A DNA stretch of 50,930 nucleotides from Streptomyces flaveus (GTDB lineage Bacteria; Actinomycetota; Actinomycetes; Streptomycetales; Streptomycetaceae). The notes beneath the pieces are model-generated. The model was not told the origin of the DNA and searched no databases. It saw only the letters and a list, made by a program, of their open reading frames with translations. Below, one piece after another: positions 25,978 to 34,240 of the stretch (its first letter is position 1; every line of letters begins with the position of its first letter). A program made the translations under genes and the position numbers. Location: positions 1-50,930 of the forward strand of contig NZ_BMPQ01000048.1 of assembly GCF_014647675.1 (NCBI RefSeq), read 5' to 3'.

Positions 25978-26055
25978 CGCCCGGGCGGCGGGCCCCGATC
26001 GTCCTCCCAGTGTGATGCGCCAGAAATTCTGAGGGTTGATTGGCACCTTCTTTTC

Positions 26056-26520
26056 ATGGCGCGTCGAGGCCCTGCTGCTGTGGAGATCGTTCTCTCCGAG
26101 GACGAGCGTGTCGAGCTTGTGCGCCGGGCGGAGTTACCGGACCGGCGCGCGGCTGAGCGGGCCCGGATCATCCTGGCATGCGCTGACGGGATATCGAATG
26201 AGGGTGTTGCGCAGGCGGTTGGTGCCGGCGTGAAGACGGTACGCAAGTGGCGCGGCAAGTTCGCCGCGCAGCGGCCGGCGGGGCTTGAGGACGAGGGACC
26301 CATCGGCCGGCCGAAGGCTGAGCTGGTGTTGACCGACGGCGAGCGGGCCCAGCTGGTGCGCTGGGCGCGGCGGGCGAGGACCGCCCAGTACCTCGCCCTG
26401 CGGGCGAAGATCGTGCTGCGGTGCGCCGAGGGCGTGATGAACAAGCAGGTGGCAGCGGATCTGGGGGTGGACGGCGAGGTCGGCCGCGCCCTCGCCGACC
26501 GTCTCGCGCGGATGACCGGC
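26056..26520 (+). pseudogene. IS630-type transposase remnant with two fused N-terminal units
   Basis: Only the DNA-binding front part of an IS630-family transposase remains. It starts MARRGPAAVEIVLSEDERVE and has one helix-turn-helix (ARIILACADGISNEGVAQAV, then VKTVRKWRGKF). A second similar unit follows (AELVLTDGERAQLVRWARR, AKIVLRCAEGVMNKQVAADLGV). Homology stops near 26475 and no DDE catalytic domain follows. The frame runs on to 26712 in unrelated sequence. The two units may be a natural double helix-turn-helix or a junction of two copies. It marks the right border of the fxs region. Confidence 0.7.
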
Positions 26521-26550
26521 GGCAACCCCGGACCGGCCGTTCCACGTTCG

Positions 26551-26585
26551 CCGCAGGCGCCTGCGGTTTGCCCGCCTACGGCGGG
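26551..26585 (-). terminator. Palindromes downstream of the Nudix gene
   Basis: CCGCAGGCGCCTGCGG (26551-26566) is a perfect 16-base palindrome. CCCGCC and GGCGGG (26571-26576, 26580-26585) form a second small hairpin. They lie 55-90 bases past the minus-strand Nudix stop and could terminate that message, or be debris of the insertion element. Confidence 0.4.
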
Positions 26586-26639
26586 GAGTTCCTTCCGCCA
26601 TGCCGGCGGGCCCGCTCGGCTCACACGCCTGAGGCCAGC

Positions 26640-27203
26640 TCAACTCTGTAGGTGGGAGGCGGCCACCGCCAGGACCAGGGCGGCGCTGGGCGCGCACCGC
26701 AAGCGGCCGTGAAGAGCCTCCCGGGCAGCGTCGGCCAGAGGCACATGATGTACGCGCAGGTCCGCTTCGGCCGGTTCAGGGGCTGCCGGGCCGGGGGTCA
26801 GGTGCTCGGCGCGCCACAGGTGGACCCGCGCGGAGGTCGTGCCGGGCAGCGGAAAGAGGTCTCCCTGGCTGGTCCAAACGCCGCCCAGGTAACCGGTCTC
26901 CTCGGCCAGCTCCCGGCGAGCGGCCGCCTGCGGATTTTCGTCGTCCGGATCGACTGTGCCGCCGGGCAGTTGCCACAGGGGTCCCACGAGGTAGTGGTAC
27001 TGCTCGACCACGAGCAGACGGCCGTCGACGAGCGCCGCGATTCGCACCTGATCCGGCGTTTCGACCCAGTCGTAGGGGCCTTGCCCGCCGTCGGGGCGTG
27101 TCACCACATCACGCCTCACTCCAAAGTGGGGGGTGGAGAGCAAGCGCTCCTCGCTATGGCATGTCCACGGCCCTCGCTGCTCCATGGCCGTACGGTACGG
27201 CAT
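26640..27203 (-). CDS. Nudix hydrolase
   Basis: Cytosolic hydrolase of nucleoside-diphosphate-linked compounds, 187 residues. The Nudix box reads GGTVDPDDENPQAAARRELA followed by EETGYLGG, fitting GX5EX7REUXEEXGU with one extra residue before the first Glu. The preceding LLVVEQYHYLVGPLWQLPGG resembles ADP-ribose/GDP-mannose pyrophosphatase relatives. AGGACGGGG lies upstream of the ATG at 27203. It follows the two-helix membrane protein gene by 20 bases on the same strand and is probably in its operon. The substrate cannot be assigned. Confidence 0.88.
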   Translation of the reverse strand: MPYRTAMEQRGPWTCHSEERLLSTPHFGVRRDVVTRPDGGQGPYDWVETPDQVRIAALVDGRLLVVEQYHYLVGPLWQLPGGTVDPDDENPQAAARRELAEETGYLGGVWTSQGDLFPLPGTTSARVHLWRAEHLTPGPAAPEPAEADLRVHHVPLADAAREALHGRLRCAPSAALVLAVAASHLQS

Positions 27204-27223
27204 CCCCGTCCTGGCCCTGCCAC

Positions 27224-27937
27224 CTACTCCTCCCGGGCTCGGGGCAGCAGATGTGCGCCGTCAGCGCTGAGCCGGCTTGCTGCTGTTGCACCGAGCATGG
27301 CCTCTGCGTCCCGGACACCGGCCAGACGGGCGAACGCCAACACGTACTGCTGGGAGTGGTCCTGTACTTCTCGCAGATCCGCACGGCATTCGGAGGCCTG
27401 AGACCACTCCGACTCGGATCGACCGGGATGGTCCTCTTCGAAGGCACGCAGACGAGGGTGCCATTTCGAGAGGAAAGGACGAAGTTCCGCGTTGAGGAAG
27501 TTCACCGCCAGTGCCTCCACGGTGAGACCGGCCCTCACGTGCGTCGAGGGACGGCTGACCTTCAACGTCTCGCGAGTGGTCGCGAACAGCCCGTACAGCG
27601 ACGTCATGGTTTCCCTGAGCAGCCCTTCGTCATCCTGGAGCCGCTGAACGGACACTCGTGTCACCGACTCGATGAAGAGCTGCCAGGCGACCTGTCGCGC
27701 GTCGTTGTTCACAACGAAGGTCAGTTCGCTCAACTGCGGCACAGTGACGCGGACTTCAGTCAAACGTGCCGCGCGCCGATAGACATCGAGACCGACGGCC
27801 ACGAGCGCCCCGGCGAGCCCTCCGGTCACGGCGAACAGATAGGTGCCTCCCGTACGGCTGATCGCGTACACACAGATGCCGACCGCCGCACCAGAAATCA
27901 TCGAAAGGGCAATACGCCATATCTGCCCAGCAGTCAT
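27224..27937 (-). CDS. Two-helix membrane protein of unknown function
   Basis: A 237-residue protein I cannot assign to a family. Two hydrophobic segments near the N terminus (IWRIALSMISGAAVGICVYA at about 6-25, and TYLFAVTGGLAGALVAVGLD at about 30-50) would form a membrane hairpin. A soluble, partly helical domain of about 180 residues follows, probably cytosolic. The start at 27937 is preceded by GGGGAGGAA, and an in-frame upstream extension is rejected. Codon use is less extreme in GC than its neighbours, suggesting transfer. It precedes the Nudix gene with a 20-base gap, so the two are likely cotranscribed. Confidence 0.75.
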   Translation of the reverse strand: MTAGQIWRIALSMISGAAVGICVYAISRTGGTYLFAVTGGLAGALVAVGLDVYRRAARLTEVRVTVPQLSELTFVVNNDARQVAWQLFIESVTRVSVQRLQDDEGLLRETMTSLYGLFATTRETLKVSRPSTHVRAGLTVEALAVNFLNAELRPFLSKWHPRLRAFEEDHPGRSESEWSQASECRADLREVQDHSQQYVLAFARLAGVRDAEAMLGATAASRLSADGAHLLPRAREE

Positions 27938-28128
27938 ACTCGTCCCGTTCCTCCCCAGCTGCCTTCCGGTCCGTATCGGCCCTGGCCGTACGCATCCTGG
28001 ACTGCATGTGAACACTGCAGCACACCAACCACTCACATCCGAGTGGCATCTCGCGCCATCGCACTCCGTATAGTCGCGCACGTTCCACAGCACCGACATA
28101 TGTACGGACACTGGTGACCGCGGACAGG

Positions 28129-28378
28129 TCTTCGACACCGCCGACGTCTACGACGGCCCGCAAACAGCGGACATGGCCAAATCGGCGGCGCGACGCTCGC
28201 CGCCGAGGCGGCCGCGTCGGGTCTGATCGACGAGTACCGGGCCAGGGTCTACCCGGTGCTGGTCGGCGGTGGCATCCCGTTCTTCCCCCAGCACGAGCGC
28301 CGGGTGGATCTCGAACTCGTCGAGACCCGCACCTTCAGCTCGAGAATCGTCTACCTCCGCTACCGCGTGGCGCGTTAG
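28129..28378 (+). pseudogene. Scar joining a reductase fragment to a DHFR-like C terminus
   Basis: Two protein fragments lie end to end in different frames. At 28131 FDTADVYDGPQTADMAK resembles the early strand of aldo/keto reductases. From about 28184 GGATLAAEAAASGLIDEYRA and then VYPVLVGGGIPFFP match the C-terminal part of RibD/dihydrofolate-reductase-like proteins, ending at TAG 28376-28378. Neither has a start or its full domain. Probably the result of deletion between two oxidoreductase genes. Confidence 0.6.
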
Positions 28379-28415
28379 CCGGCTCGTCCGCCGAGCCCTG
28401 GGAGGAACGGGCCGG

Positions 28416-29057
28416 TCAGTGACGTTGAGAAGACGTCACCGGCCTCATCACGGAGACGCCGGCGAGGGCGGCATCGACCAACGACTCCGCGATGGATCGC
28501 GCGCACGCGGCGGTGTGGCTGCTGTTGAGTGCGGTACCGCGTGCGGCCGCGCCGTCGAAGAGCAGTGCCAGTTGCTCACCGAGGGTTTCCGGGTCGGCGA
28601 CGCCGGCCTGCCGTGCGATGTCTGTGAGGCGGCGGGCGAACTCCCTCTTGTACGCCGCGGCCAGTTGGTGGGCGGAATGTCCGGGGTCGGGCACCTCGGC
28701 GCTGACGTTCAGGAACGGGCATCCCCGGAACGGAGCGGTGGTTTCCGGCCGCTTCCAGTCGAAGACGGCGAGGAGCTGCTCACGTGGGCTCGGTGTCGGC
28801 CGGTCGGGCGACGGGGGGACGGGCAGGAGAGCGTCCACCAGGGACTGCAGGTATGCCCCGACGAGCTCGTCCTTGCTCGGGAAGTGCGTATAGAGGGTGC
28901 GTTTCGATACTTCGGCGACGGTCGACAGCTGGTCCATCCCGGTCGCGTTGACCCCCTGCGCCGTGAACAGCTGGGTCGCCGCTTTGAGGATCCGTTCCCG
29001 GGCGCCACGCCCACGACGCCGACGTACGGGGTGAGATTCGGTCACACCCTTAAGCAT
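28416..29057 (-). CDS. TetR/AcrR-family regulator
   Basis: Cytosolic repressor of 213 residues. The N-terminal helix-turn-helix is clear (RERILKAATQLFTAQGVNAT then GMDQLSTVAEVSKRTLYTHF). The ligand domain has FRGCPFLNVSAEVPDPGHSA, typical of TetR proteins next to oxidoreductases. It is divergent from the aldo/keto reductase at 29298. The ATG at 29057 has no clear ribosome site; it may be leaderless, or use the GTG at 29045. Two similar palindromic sites lie in the divergent gap, one covering this start, so autorepression is likely. Confidence 0.88.
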   Translation of the reverse strand: MLKGVTESHPVRRRRGRGARERILKAATQLFTAQGVNATGMDQLSTVAEVSKRTLYTHFPSKDELVGAYLQSLVDALLPVPPSPDRPTPSPREQLLAVFDWKRPETTAPFRGCPFLNVSAEVPDPGHSAHQLAAAYKREFARRLTDIARQAGVADPETLGEQLALLFDGAAARGTALNSSHTAACARSIAESLVDAALAGVSVMRPVTSSQRH

Positions 29058-29076
29058 ACCGATCGTTTTACATAAG
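29051..29076. promoter_or_regulatory. TetR operator site 2, over the tetR start
   Basis: TTAAG, then TACCGATCGTTTTAC, then TAA, centred on CGATCG (29060-29065). It aligns with the site at 29102-29127. Its position across the tetR start codon suits autorepression. Confidence 0.65.
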
Positions 29077-29101
29077 CCTGTGAGCCAGCTACGGTGAAGC
29101 C

Positions 29102-29127
29102 TTAAGTAGACCGATCGTCTTACTTAA
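29102..29127. promoter_or_regulatory. TetR operator site 1, near-perfect palindrome
   Basis: Arms TTAAGTA (29102-29108) and TACTTAA (29121-29127) flank CGATCG (29112-29117) with 3-base spacers. Its centre is 52 bases, about five helical turns, from that of site 2, so both lie on the same DNA face. Confidence 0.7.
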
Positions 29128-29297
29128 CCACGCCCCGCATCGCGCTGTACGCGGATGGGCGGTTCCGCCGGCGCCGCACCCGTCCAGGGCGCACTCGGTG
29201 CCCCCTTCACGCCCCGGCCGGGCCAACGTCCGGACCGGCGCCTGACAGGCCGCCGCCCACCCCGACCGTCGATGCGAAATAGCACCAAGGAGACCTG

Positions 29298-30353
29298 ATG
29301 CGTTACACGACCTTCGGACGACGGACCGGACTGCGCGTCTCCGAGTACGCACTCGGCACGGGGAACTTCGGCACCGGCTGGGGTGCCGGTGCCGAGCCGG
29401 ACGAGGCTCGCCGGATGTTCGACAGGTTCGCCGAGGCCGGCGGTACGTTTCTCGATACCGCGGACGGCTACCAGTTCGGCGAGTCCGAAGAACTGGTGGG
29501 GAAGTTCGTCGCCGCCGACCGGGACCACTTCGTCCTGGCCACCAAGTTCACCAACGGAGCCACTCCGCGGCCCGGCATCTCCAGGACGGGCAACAGCCGC
29601 AAGAACATGGTCACTTCGCTGGAGGCGAGCCTGAAGCGCCTCGGCACCGACTACATCGACCTGTACTGGGTCCACTTCCCCGACGACCTCACACCCATGG
29701 AGGAGATTCTGCGCGGACTTGACGACCTGGTCGGCTCCGGCAAGATCCTCCACGCCGCCCTGTCCAACTTCCCCGCATGGCGCGTCTCCCGCGCCGCCAC
29801 CCTCGCCGACCTGAAGAACTGGGCACCCGTCGCCGGCATCCAGATCGAGTACAGCCTCGTCGAGAGGACCCCCGACCGCGAACTGCTGCCGATGGCCGAG
29901 AGCCTGGGCCTCGGCGCCGCCCTGTGGTCCCCGCTCGGCGGTGGGCTGCTCACCGGCAAGTACCGCCGCAGCGCCGAGGGGCGGCTGAGCGATCTCAAGA
30001 CGCTCGTGCACACCGAGAGCACCGACCAGAAGACCGCCGTCGTCGACACCGTCCTGGCCATCGCCGAGGAGACCGGCGCGACGCCCGCCCAGGTGTCGGT
30101 GGCCTGGCTGCGTGAGCGTGCCGCCCAGGCGTCGACCTCGTTCGTGCCGATCATCGGCCCGCGCAACCTCACCCAGCTCGACGACTACCTGGGCGCCCTG
30201 GACGTCCAGCTCACCCCGAAGCAGTTCGCGCGCCTGTCGGACGTCAGCGCAATCCCCCTCGGAGTGCCCCACGAGGCGACCACCGGCGCCCGAGACGCCG
30301 TCCAGGGCGGTAACGTCTCCCTCGTCACCCAGCCCGCAGTGCCCGTGGCCTGA
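29298..30353 (+). CDS. Aldo/keto reductase
   Basis: NADPH-dependent oxidoreductase of 351 residues with a TIM-barrel fold. Signatures are RYTTFGRRTGLRVSEYALGT at the start, FLDTADGYQFGESEELVG (active-site Asp and Tyr), FVLATKFTN (Lys), DYIDLYWVHFPD (His) and AQVSVAWLRERA near the end. It resembles the YajO/general stress aldo/keto reductases. AAGGAGA lies just before the ATG. The divergent TetR protein and its two operator sites imply induction by a carbonyl or electrophile. A strong terminator lies 150 bases past the stop. Confidence 0.92.
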   Translation: MRYTTFGRRTGLRVSEYALGTGNFGTGWGAGAEPDEARRMFDRFAEAGGTFLDTADGYQFGESEELVGKFVAADRDHFVLATKFTNGATPRPGISRTGNSRKNMVTSLEASLKRLGTDYIDLYWVHFPDDLTPMEEILRGLDDLVGSGKILHAALSNFPAWRVSRAATLADLKNWAPVAGIQIEYSLVERTPDRELLPMAESLGLGAALWSPLGGGLLTGKYRRSAEGRLSDLKTLVHTESTDQKTAVVDTVLAIAEETGATPAQVSVAWLRERAAQASTSFVPIIGPRNLTQLDDYLGALDVQLTPKQFARLSDVSAIPLGVPHEATTGARDAVQGGNVSLVTQPAVPVA

Positions 30354-30506
30354 GCTGCGGATCCTGCTGCCGACGGCCCGGTCCGCACCAACTCCGACTT
30401 CTCGCTCGCCGTCGAGCACGGCACGCCGGCGCCCTCTCGCCGTCGGCGACTGCGGCGTCGACGGTGTTGCCGCCCCGGGGCAGGAGCGCCTCTCCGATGG
30501 ACCGCC

Positions 30507-30540
30507 AAAGGGGTCTGCCGTGCGCACGGCAGACCCCTTT
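30507..30540 (+). terminator. 34-base perfect palindrome terminator
   Basis: AAAGGGGTCTGCCGTGC (30507-30523) is followed directly by its exact complement, ending ACCCCTTT. The A-start and T-end give a classical intrinsic terminator that could act in both directions. It lies downstream of the aldo/keto reductase. Confidence 0.85.
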
Positions 30541-30630
30541 CGCATTGGTCGTGGGTACGGCCGACGCACCAGGGACAGGACGCACCCTCTCCGCAGACCG
30601 CTTGCGCTCACCGACTCCTACCGCTTAAGA

Positions 30631-30642
30631 TTACGGTCATAC
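30631..30642. promoter_or_regulatory. Shared motif copy 1: TTACGGTCATAC
   Basis: One of five copies of a near-palindrome, consensus TTACGnTCrTAm, found only in front of oxidoreductase-type units here. This one lies 32 bases upstream of the SDR gene at 30674. Confidence 0.5.
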
Positions 30643-30673
30643 TTCAATAAACCTACTTCACCAGGAGCCCTCC

Positions 30674-31372
30674 ATGGACCTCTCCACCAGCACCGCCCTT
30701 GTCACCGGAGCCAACCGTGGCTTCGGCCGGGCCCTCGCCGCCGAGCTGCTCAGCCGCGGCGCCACCGTCTACGCCGGCGCCCGCAACCCCGACCAGGTGG
30801 ACTTGCCGGGCGTCAGGCCGATCGCGCTCGACATCACCGACCCCGCCTCCGTCGCGGCCGCCGCCAAGGCCACCGGCGACGTGACCATCCTGGTCAACAA
30901 CGCGGGGTCCTCCACCGGCGCGGACCTGCTGGCCGCCGGCCTGGACGACATCCGCCTGGAGATGGACACCCACTTCTTCGGCACCCTCTCGGTGGCCCGC
31001 GCCTTCGCACCCCAGATCGCGGCCAACGGCGGCGGGGCGATCCTGAACGTCCTGTCCGGCCTGTCCTGGGTCAGCTTCCCGGACTTCGGCGCCTACTGCG
31101 CCGCCAAGTCCGCCGAGTGGTCGCTCACCAACGCCCTGCGCCTGCAACTCGCCGACCAGGGCATCCGCGTGGCCGGCCTGCACGTCGGCTACATGGACAC
31201 CGACATGGTCCGAGCCGTCGACGCGGCCAAGTCCGATCCCGCCGACATCGCGCGGATCGCCGTGGACGGCATCGCCGCCGGCGCCTACGAGATCGTCGCG
31301 GACGACGCCTCCCGCCAGGCGCAGGCCGCACTGGCCGGAGGCGTCTCCGTGCTCTACCCGCAGCTCTCCTGA
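30674..31372 (+). CDS. Short-chain dehydrogenase/reductase
   Basis: NAD(P)-dependent oxidoreductase of 232 residues with a Rossmann fold. The cofactor site is LVTGANRGFGRALAAELLSR (TGxxxGxG), the structural motif is ILVNNAGSSTG and the catalytic Tyr-Lys pair is YCAAKSAEWSL, with Ser in NVLSGLSW. AGGAG lies 6 bases before the ATG. It lacks close neighbours in an operon. Substrate unknown. It belongs to a different SDR subgroup from the pair at 36209 and 44241. Confidence 0.92.
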   Translation: MDLSTSTALVTGANRGFGRALAAELLSRGATVYAGARNPDQVDLPGVRPIALDITDPASVAAAAKATGDVTILVNNAGSSTGADLLAAGLDDIRLEMDTHFFGTLSVARAFAPQIAANGGGAILNVLSGLSWVSFPDFGAYCAAKSAEWSLTNALRLQLADQGIRVAGLHVGYMDTDMVRAVDAAKSDPADIARIAVDGIAAGAYEIVADDASRQAQAALAGGVSVLYPQLS

Positions 31373-31373
31373 G

Positions 31374-31596
31374 TCACATCGCCTCCGGCGCCAACAACGC
31401 CGTCCGCGAGGTCGGCTCGTCCAGCCACTGAGCGTCGTCGGCGATGACCAGCACCGGCCGCTTGTCGGCCAGCTCGCCGACAAGCGTCAGTACCGCCACA
31501 CCGATCAGAAACCGGTCCGCCACGTCACCGCTCATCCCGAGCGCCCCGTTCAGAGCCTTGGCCTGCGGCTCCGGGAGCGTACCGATCCGCTCCGTT
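31374..31596 (-). pseudogene. Fragment of a large ATP-binding LuxR-type regulator
   Basis: The minus strand reads LNGALGMSGDVADRFLIGVA, VLTLVGELADKRP and VLVIADDAQWLDEPTSRTAL before a TGA at 31374. This is the Walker B region of LuxR/LAL regulators. The Walker A, TPR part and C-terminal helix-turn-helix are all missing, and the frame has a stop near 31590. It is a short relic covering about 70 residues of a protein normally near 900. Confidence 0.72.
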
Positions 31597-31790
31597 GTTC
31601 AACCACGTTCGGCAATCCCATGACGGATGCGGTGACGGATGCGCTTCCAGCGCTCCGACTCGTAGCGTCGTGCGCGACCAGTGCACCCGCAAACTCAACT
31701 GGATGCCTGGCTGACGCCGCCCTCCCCATACACATCGACCTGACTGCGCGCGACAAGCGGGCGCAGCATGCCCTGAAAAGGAATATCACC

Positions 31791-32702
31791 ATGGGAATCA
31801 GTCCAGAAGCACAGCAGTTCGTGGAGTTCCTCGCGAGCACGAACGCGAAGTTGGTCACACCCGGCCTCGACCTGGCCATCGTCCGCGACATCGCCGACTC
31901 GCACCACAAGGCGTCGACCGAGCCGGAAGGCGTCACCTACGCCGAGGTCGACGCGGACGGCGTCCCCGCCCTATGGGCCATCCCCGAGGGCGCCGACCCC
32001 GACAAGGCACTGCTCCACTTCCACTTCGGCGGATCGGTCACCGCCTCCATGCACTCCGACCGCAAGGCCGCCGGCCACATCGCCAAGGCGGCCGGCGCCC
32101 GCTCCCTCGTCGTGGACTTCCGCCTGGCACCCGAGCACCCCTACCCCGCCCAGCTCGACGACACCGAGACGGCCTACCGGTGGCTGCTCTCCCAGGGCTA
32201 CGAGCCGCGGAACATCGGCAGCACGGGCCACTCGATCGGCGGATCCCTCGCGGTGATGCTGCCGCTGCGCCTCCTCGCCAAGGGCGAGGCCACCCCGGGC
32301 GCGATCGTCAGCGTCTCACCGTGGACCGACCTCACCATCCAGAACCCGTCGGTGGACGCGAACGAAGACAACGACAAGATGCTCAGCCGGAACACCCTCG
32401 AGCTCTTCCGCGGAGCCTGGCTGCAGGACCCCGCGGTGGACTTCGCCGACCCGCAGATCAGCCTCGTGAACGCCGACCTGACCGGCCTGCCGCCCACGAC
32501 CGTCCACTACGGCGAGTACGAGACCCTCGCCGACGACGGCGCCCAGCTCGGCCGCCGCCTCGCGGACTTCAAGGTCACCTCCGAGGTCCACCCGATGCCC
32601 GAGGGCCAGCACTCCTTCGTCCTGGGCGCCGGACGCGTACCCGAGGTGGACCAGGCGATCCAGCAGATGGGCCAGTGGCTCCGTAAGCACCTCGGCGCCT
32701 GA
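31791..32702 (+). CDS. Alpha/beta hydrolase, HSL-type esterase
   Basis: Cytosolic esterase/lipase-like hydrolase of 303 residues. The oxyanion motif HFHFGGSV takes the place of the usual HGGG. The nucleophile elbow is GHSIGGSLAV (Ser in GxSxG). Acid and base are likely in GEYETLADD and EGQHSFVLG. The VDFRLAPEHPYPAQLDD block is characteristic of the hormone-sensitive-lipase family. The ATG at 31791 follows AAAAGGAA; the in-frame start at 31620 is rejected. The GGS variation at the oxyanion hole is a small oddity. A hairpin follows the stop. Confidence 0.88.
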   Translation: MGISPEAQQFVEFLASTNAKLVTPGLDLAIVRDIADSHHKASTEPEGVTYAEVDADGVPALWAIPEGADPDKALLHFHFGGSVTASMHSDRKAAGHIAKAAGARSLVVDFRLAPEHPYPAQLDDTETAYRWLLSQGYEPRNIGSTGHSIGGSLAVMLPLRLLAKGEATPGAIVSVSPWTDLTIQNPSVDANEDNDKMLSRNTLELFRGAWLQDPAVDFADPQISLVNADLTGLPPTTVHYGEYETLADDGAQLGRRLADFKVTSEVHPMPEGQHSFVLGAGRVPEVDQAIQQMGQWLRKHLGA

Positions 32703-32724
32703 ACATAAGAACCCTCGTCACCGT

Positions 32725-32752
32725 CGGTGGTCCTCCGCACCGAGGACCACCG
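32725..32752 (+). terminator. Terminator hairpin after the esterase gene
   Basis: CGGTGGTCCTC (32725-32735) and its exact complement (32742-32752) with a 6-base loop begin 22 bases past the stop. Confidence 0.7.
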
Positions 32753-32809
32753 GCTTCCATCCCCGGACCAGCCCCGACTCGGCGAGGCCGGCCGCAAAGG
32801 AGACGACTG

Positions 32810-33496
32810 ATGACTACGAACGCCACGCCTGGCGATGCCCTGCACGGCCCCGGCCTGACCGACGTTCGCGACATGGTCATGGCACATGACGCGTTCCGCC
32901 GCGCCCTGCGCTCCAGCGCGTCACTGGTGAGAGCGGTCAACGACGGTGACCGTAAACGGGCCGGCGTGCTCGCCGACCACCTGGAGTTGATGCTCGGCCT
33001 GCTCGTCCACCATCACGAGGGCGAGGACGCGTTGCTGTGGCCCATGCTGCTGCAGCGTGTGCCCGAGAAACTGGCTCCCCTGGTGCACCTGATGCAGTCC
33101 CAGCACGAGGCGGTGCACGGGATGCTCGACGAGGTCACCGCCCTGATCCCGCACTGGCGAGCCAACCCCACCAGCGCGGCCCGCAGCCGGCTGGCCGACC
33201 GCGTCGAGCACCTCCTCGTCCTGCTGGAGGAGCACCTGCATGACGAGGAGAAGCATCTCCTGCCGGTCGCCGCACGCACCGTCACCCAGCCCGAGTGGGA
33301 CGCGGTCGCCGAACGCAACCTCAAGAGCCTGCCGCCGTCCAAGGCCCCCATGATCTTCGGCCTCTTCATGGAGGTCGGTGCCCCGGAGATCATCGCGCAG
33401 CAACTCGCCAAGGCGCCTGCGCCGATCCGTCTGCTGCTGCGCCTCACCGCCCGCCCCGCCTGGCGCCGCTACCAGGCCCGCGTTTTCGACGCCTGA
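32810..33496 (+). CDS. Hemerythrin-domain protein
   Basis: Cytosolic four-helix protein of 228 residues, predicted to hold a di-iron centre and to bind oxygen, nitric oxide or sense redox state. Metal ligands of the HHE type are visible: AHDAFRRAL (helix 1), VHHHEGEDALLWP (helix 2), QSQHEAVHGML (helix 3) and EEHLHDEEKHLLPVA (helix 4). A C-terminal extension of about 60 residues follows. GGAGACG precedes the ATG. It stands alone, convergent with the HxlR gene. Confidence 0.9.
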   Translation: MTTNATPGDALHGPGLTDVRDMVMAHDAFRRALRSSASLVRAVNDGDRKRAGVLADHLELMLGLLVHHHEGEDALLWPMLLQRVPEKLAPLVHLMQSQHEAVHGMLDEVTALIPHWRANPTSAARSRLADRVEHLLVLLEEHLHDEEKHLLPVAARTVTQPEWDAVAERNLKSLPPSKAPMIFGLFMEVGAPEIIAQQLAKAPAPIRLLLRLTARPAWRRYQARVFDA

Positions 33497-33547
33497 CGAT
33501 CGCCCGGCAGCATCGGGTTACGGAAAGCTGACGGAGGAGTCCTCAGC

Positions 33548-34057
33548 TCACTCGGGCGACCTCATACGAAACGCCGGGCCGGGGACGCTCTCGATGTCCT
33601 CCGCCTGCACCGGGTGGCCTCGCTCGCAGCGAATCTCGACGTCGACGTGCGCGCCGCACTCACGGTGTCGCGTCAGCACCGCCGGCCCCTCCGGGTCGGC
33701 GCGGTAACGGTCACCCCACTGCAGCAGCCCCATCACGGCCGGCACCAGATCCACGCCCTTGGGCGTGATCACGTACTTCGGCCGACTCCGCGAACCGGGC
33801 TCCTTGTACGTCTCGGTCGCCAGGATCCCTTCCTCCACCAGCATCCGGAGCCGCGCCGCGAGGAGGTTGCGAGGACAGCCGAGGACACGTTCGAAGTCAC
33901 CGAACCGGGATGAGCCGTACCACACCTCACGCAGGATCAGGATCGTCCACTTCTCACCCACGATCTCAAGGGTCCGCGCGATCGAGCAGTTGGACGTGTC
34001 CCGGTCGAGTCGGGGGTCCATGCCGGTGTCTTCAAGAACTTCGGTCCACGCATCCAT
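33548..34057 (-). CDS. HxlR-family regulator
   Basis: Winged-helix regulator of 169 residues. The HxlR core runs from CSIARTLEIVGEKWTILILR, through REVWYGSSRFGDFERVLG and NLLAARLRMLVEEGI, to PKYVITPKGVDLVPAV. The cysteine before the first helix (NCSIA) is at the position used for redox sensing in several HxlR proteins. The C-terminal extension of about 45 residues has CGAHVDVEIRCERGH, a possible small metal- or redox-sensitive pair. The start could be 34057 or the Met at 34021. No adjacent target is obvious. Confidence 0.86.
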   Translation of the reverse strand: MDAWTEVLEDTGMDPRLDRDTSNCSIARTLEIVGEKWTILILREVWYGSSRFGDFERVLGCPRNLLAARLRMLVEEGILATETYKEPGSRSRPKYVITPKGVDLVPAVMGLLQWGDRYRADPEGPAVLTRHRECGAHVDVEIRCERGHPVQAEDIESVPGPAFRMRSPE

Positions 34058-34087
34058 GGGAGCGATAGTAGCCGCTTGGGTTTATTT

Positions 34088-34240
34088 TTAGATACTCAGC
34101 CTTCGATGCCACGATCGGCGTCGGCACCATCCTGTCGCTCTCGCCGTTGGCGATGAGCGCGGGCTGATGGATGACGGAGAGGATCCCAGCGAGCACCAGG
34201 TACGTGCCGCGCCAGGAGAACTGGTCGCCCACCTGATCGG
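34088..34240 (-). pseudogene. Alpha/beta hydrolase C-terminal fragment with a possible MFS fragment
   Basis: The minus strand reads QPALIANGESDRMVPTPIVA, closely resembling the strand before the catalytic Asp in alpha/beta hydrolases (compare HPTLIANGDNDRMVPSN in the gene at 38941). Just before it FSWRGTYLVLAGILSVI looks like a transporter helix. No start or active-site serine is present. It seems to be a junction of two gene fragments. Confidence 0.45.

Larger units (their letters stand above)
30354..30673 (+). other. Gap with terminator and promoter region
   Basis: No gene recognised in 320 bases. It holds the terminator hairpin at 30507-30540, and an AT-richer stretch after 30620 that carries the motif TTACGGTCATAC and presumably the promoter of the next gene. 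Confidence 0.5.

Noticed and set aside
31621..31643. Direct repeat TGACGGATGCGG/TGACGGATGCGC
   Set aside because: Only two copies of 12 bases in a debris region; likely chance or slippage.
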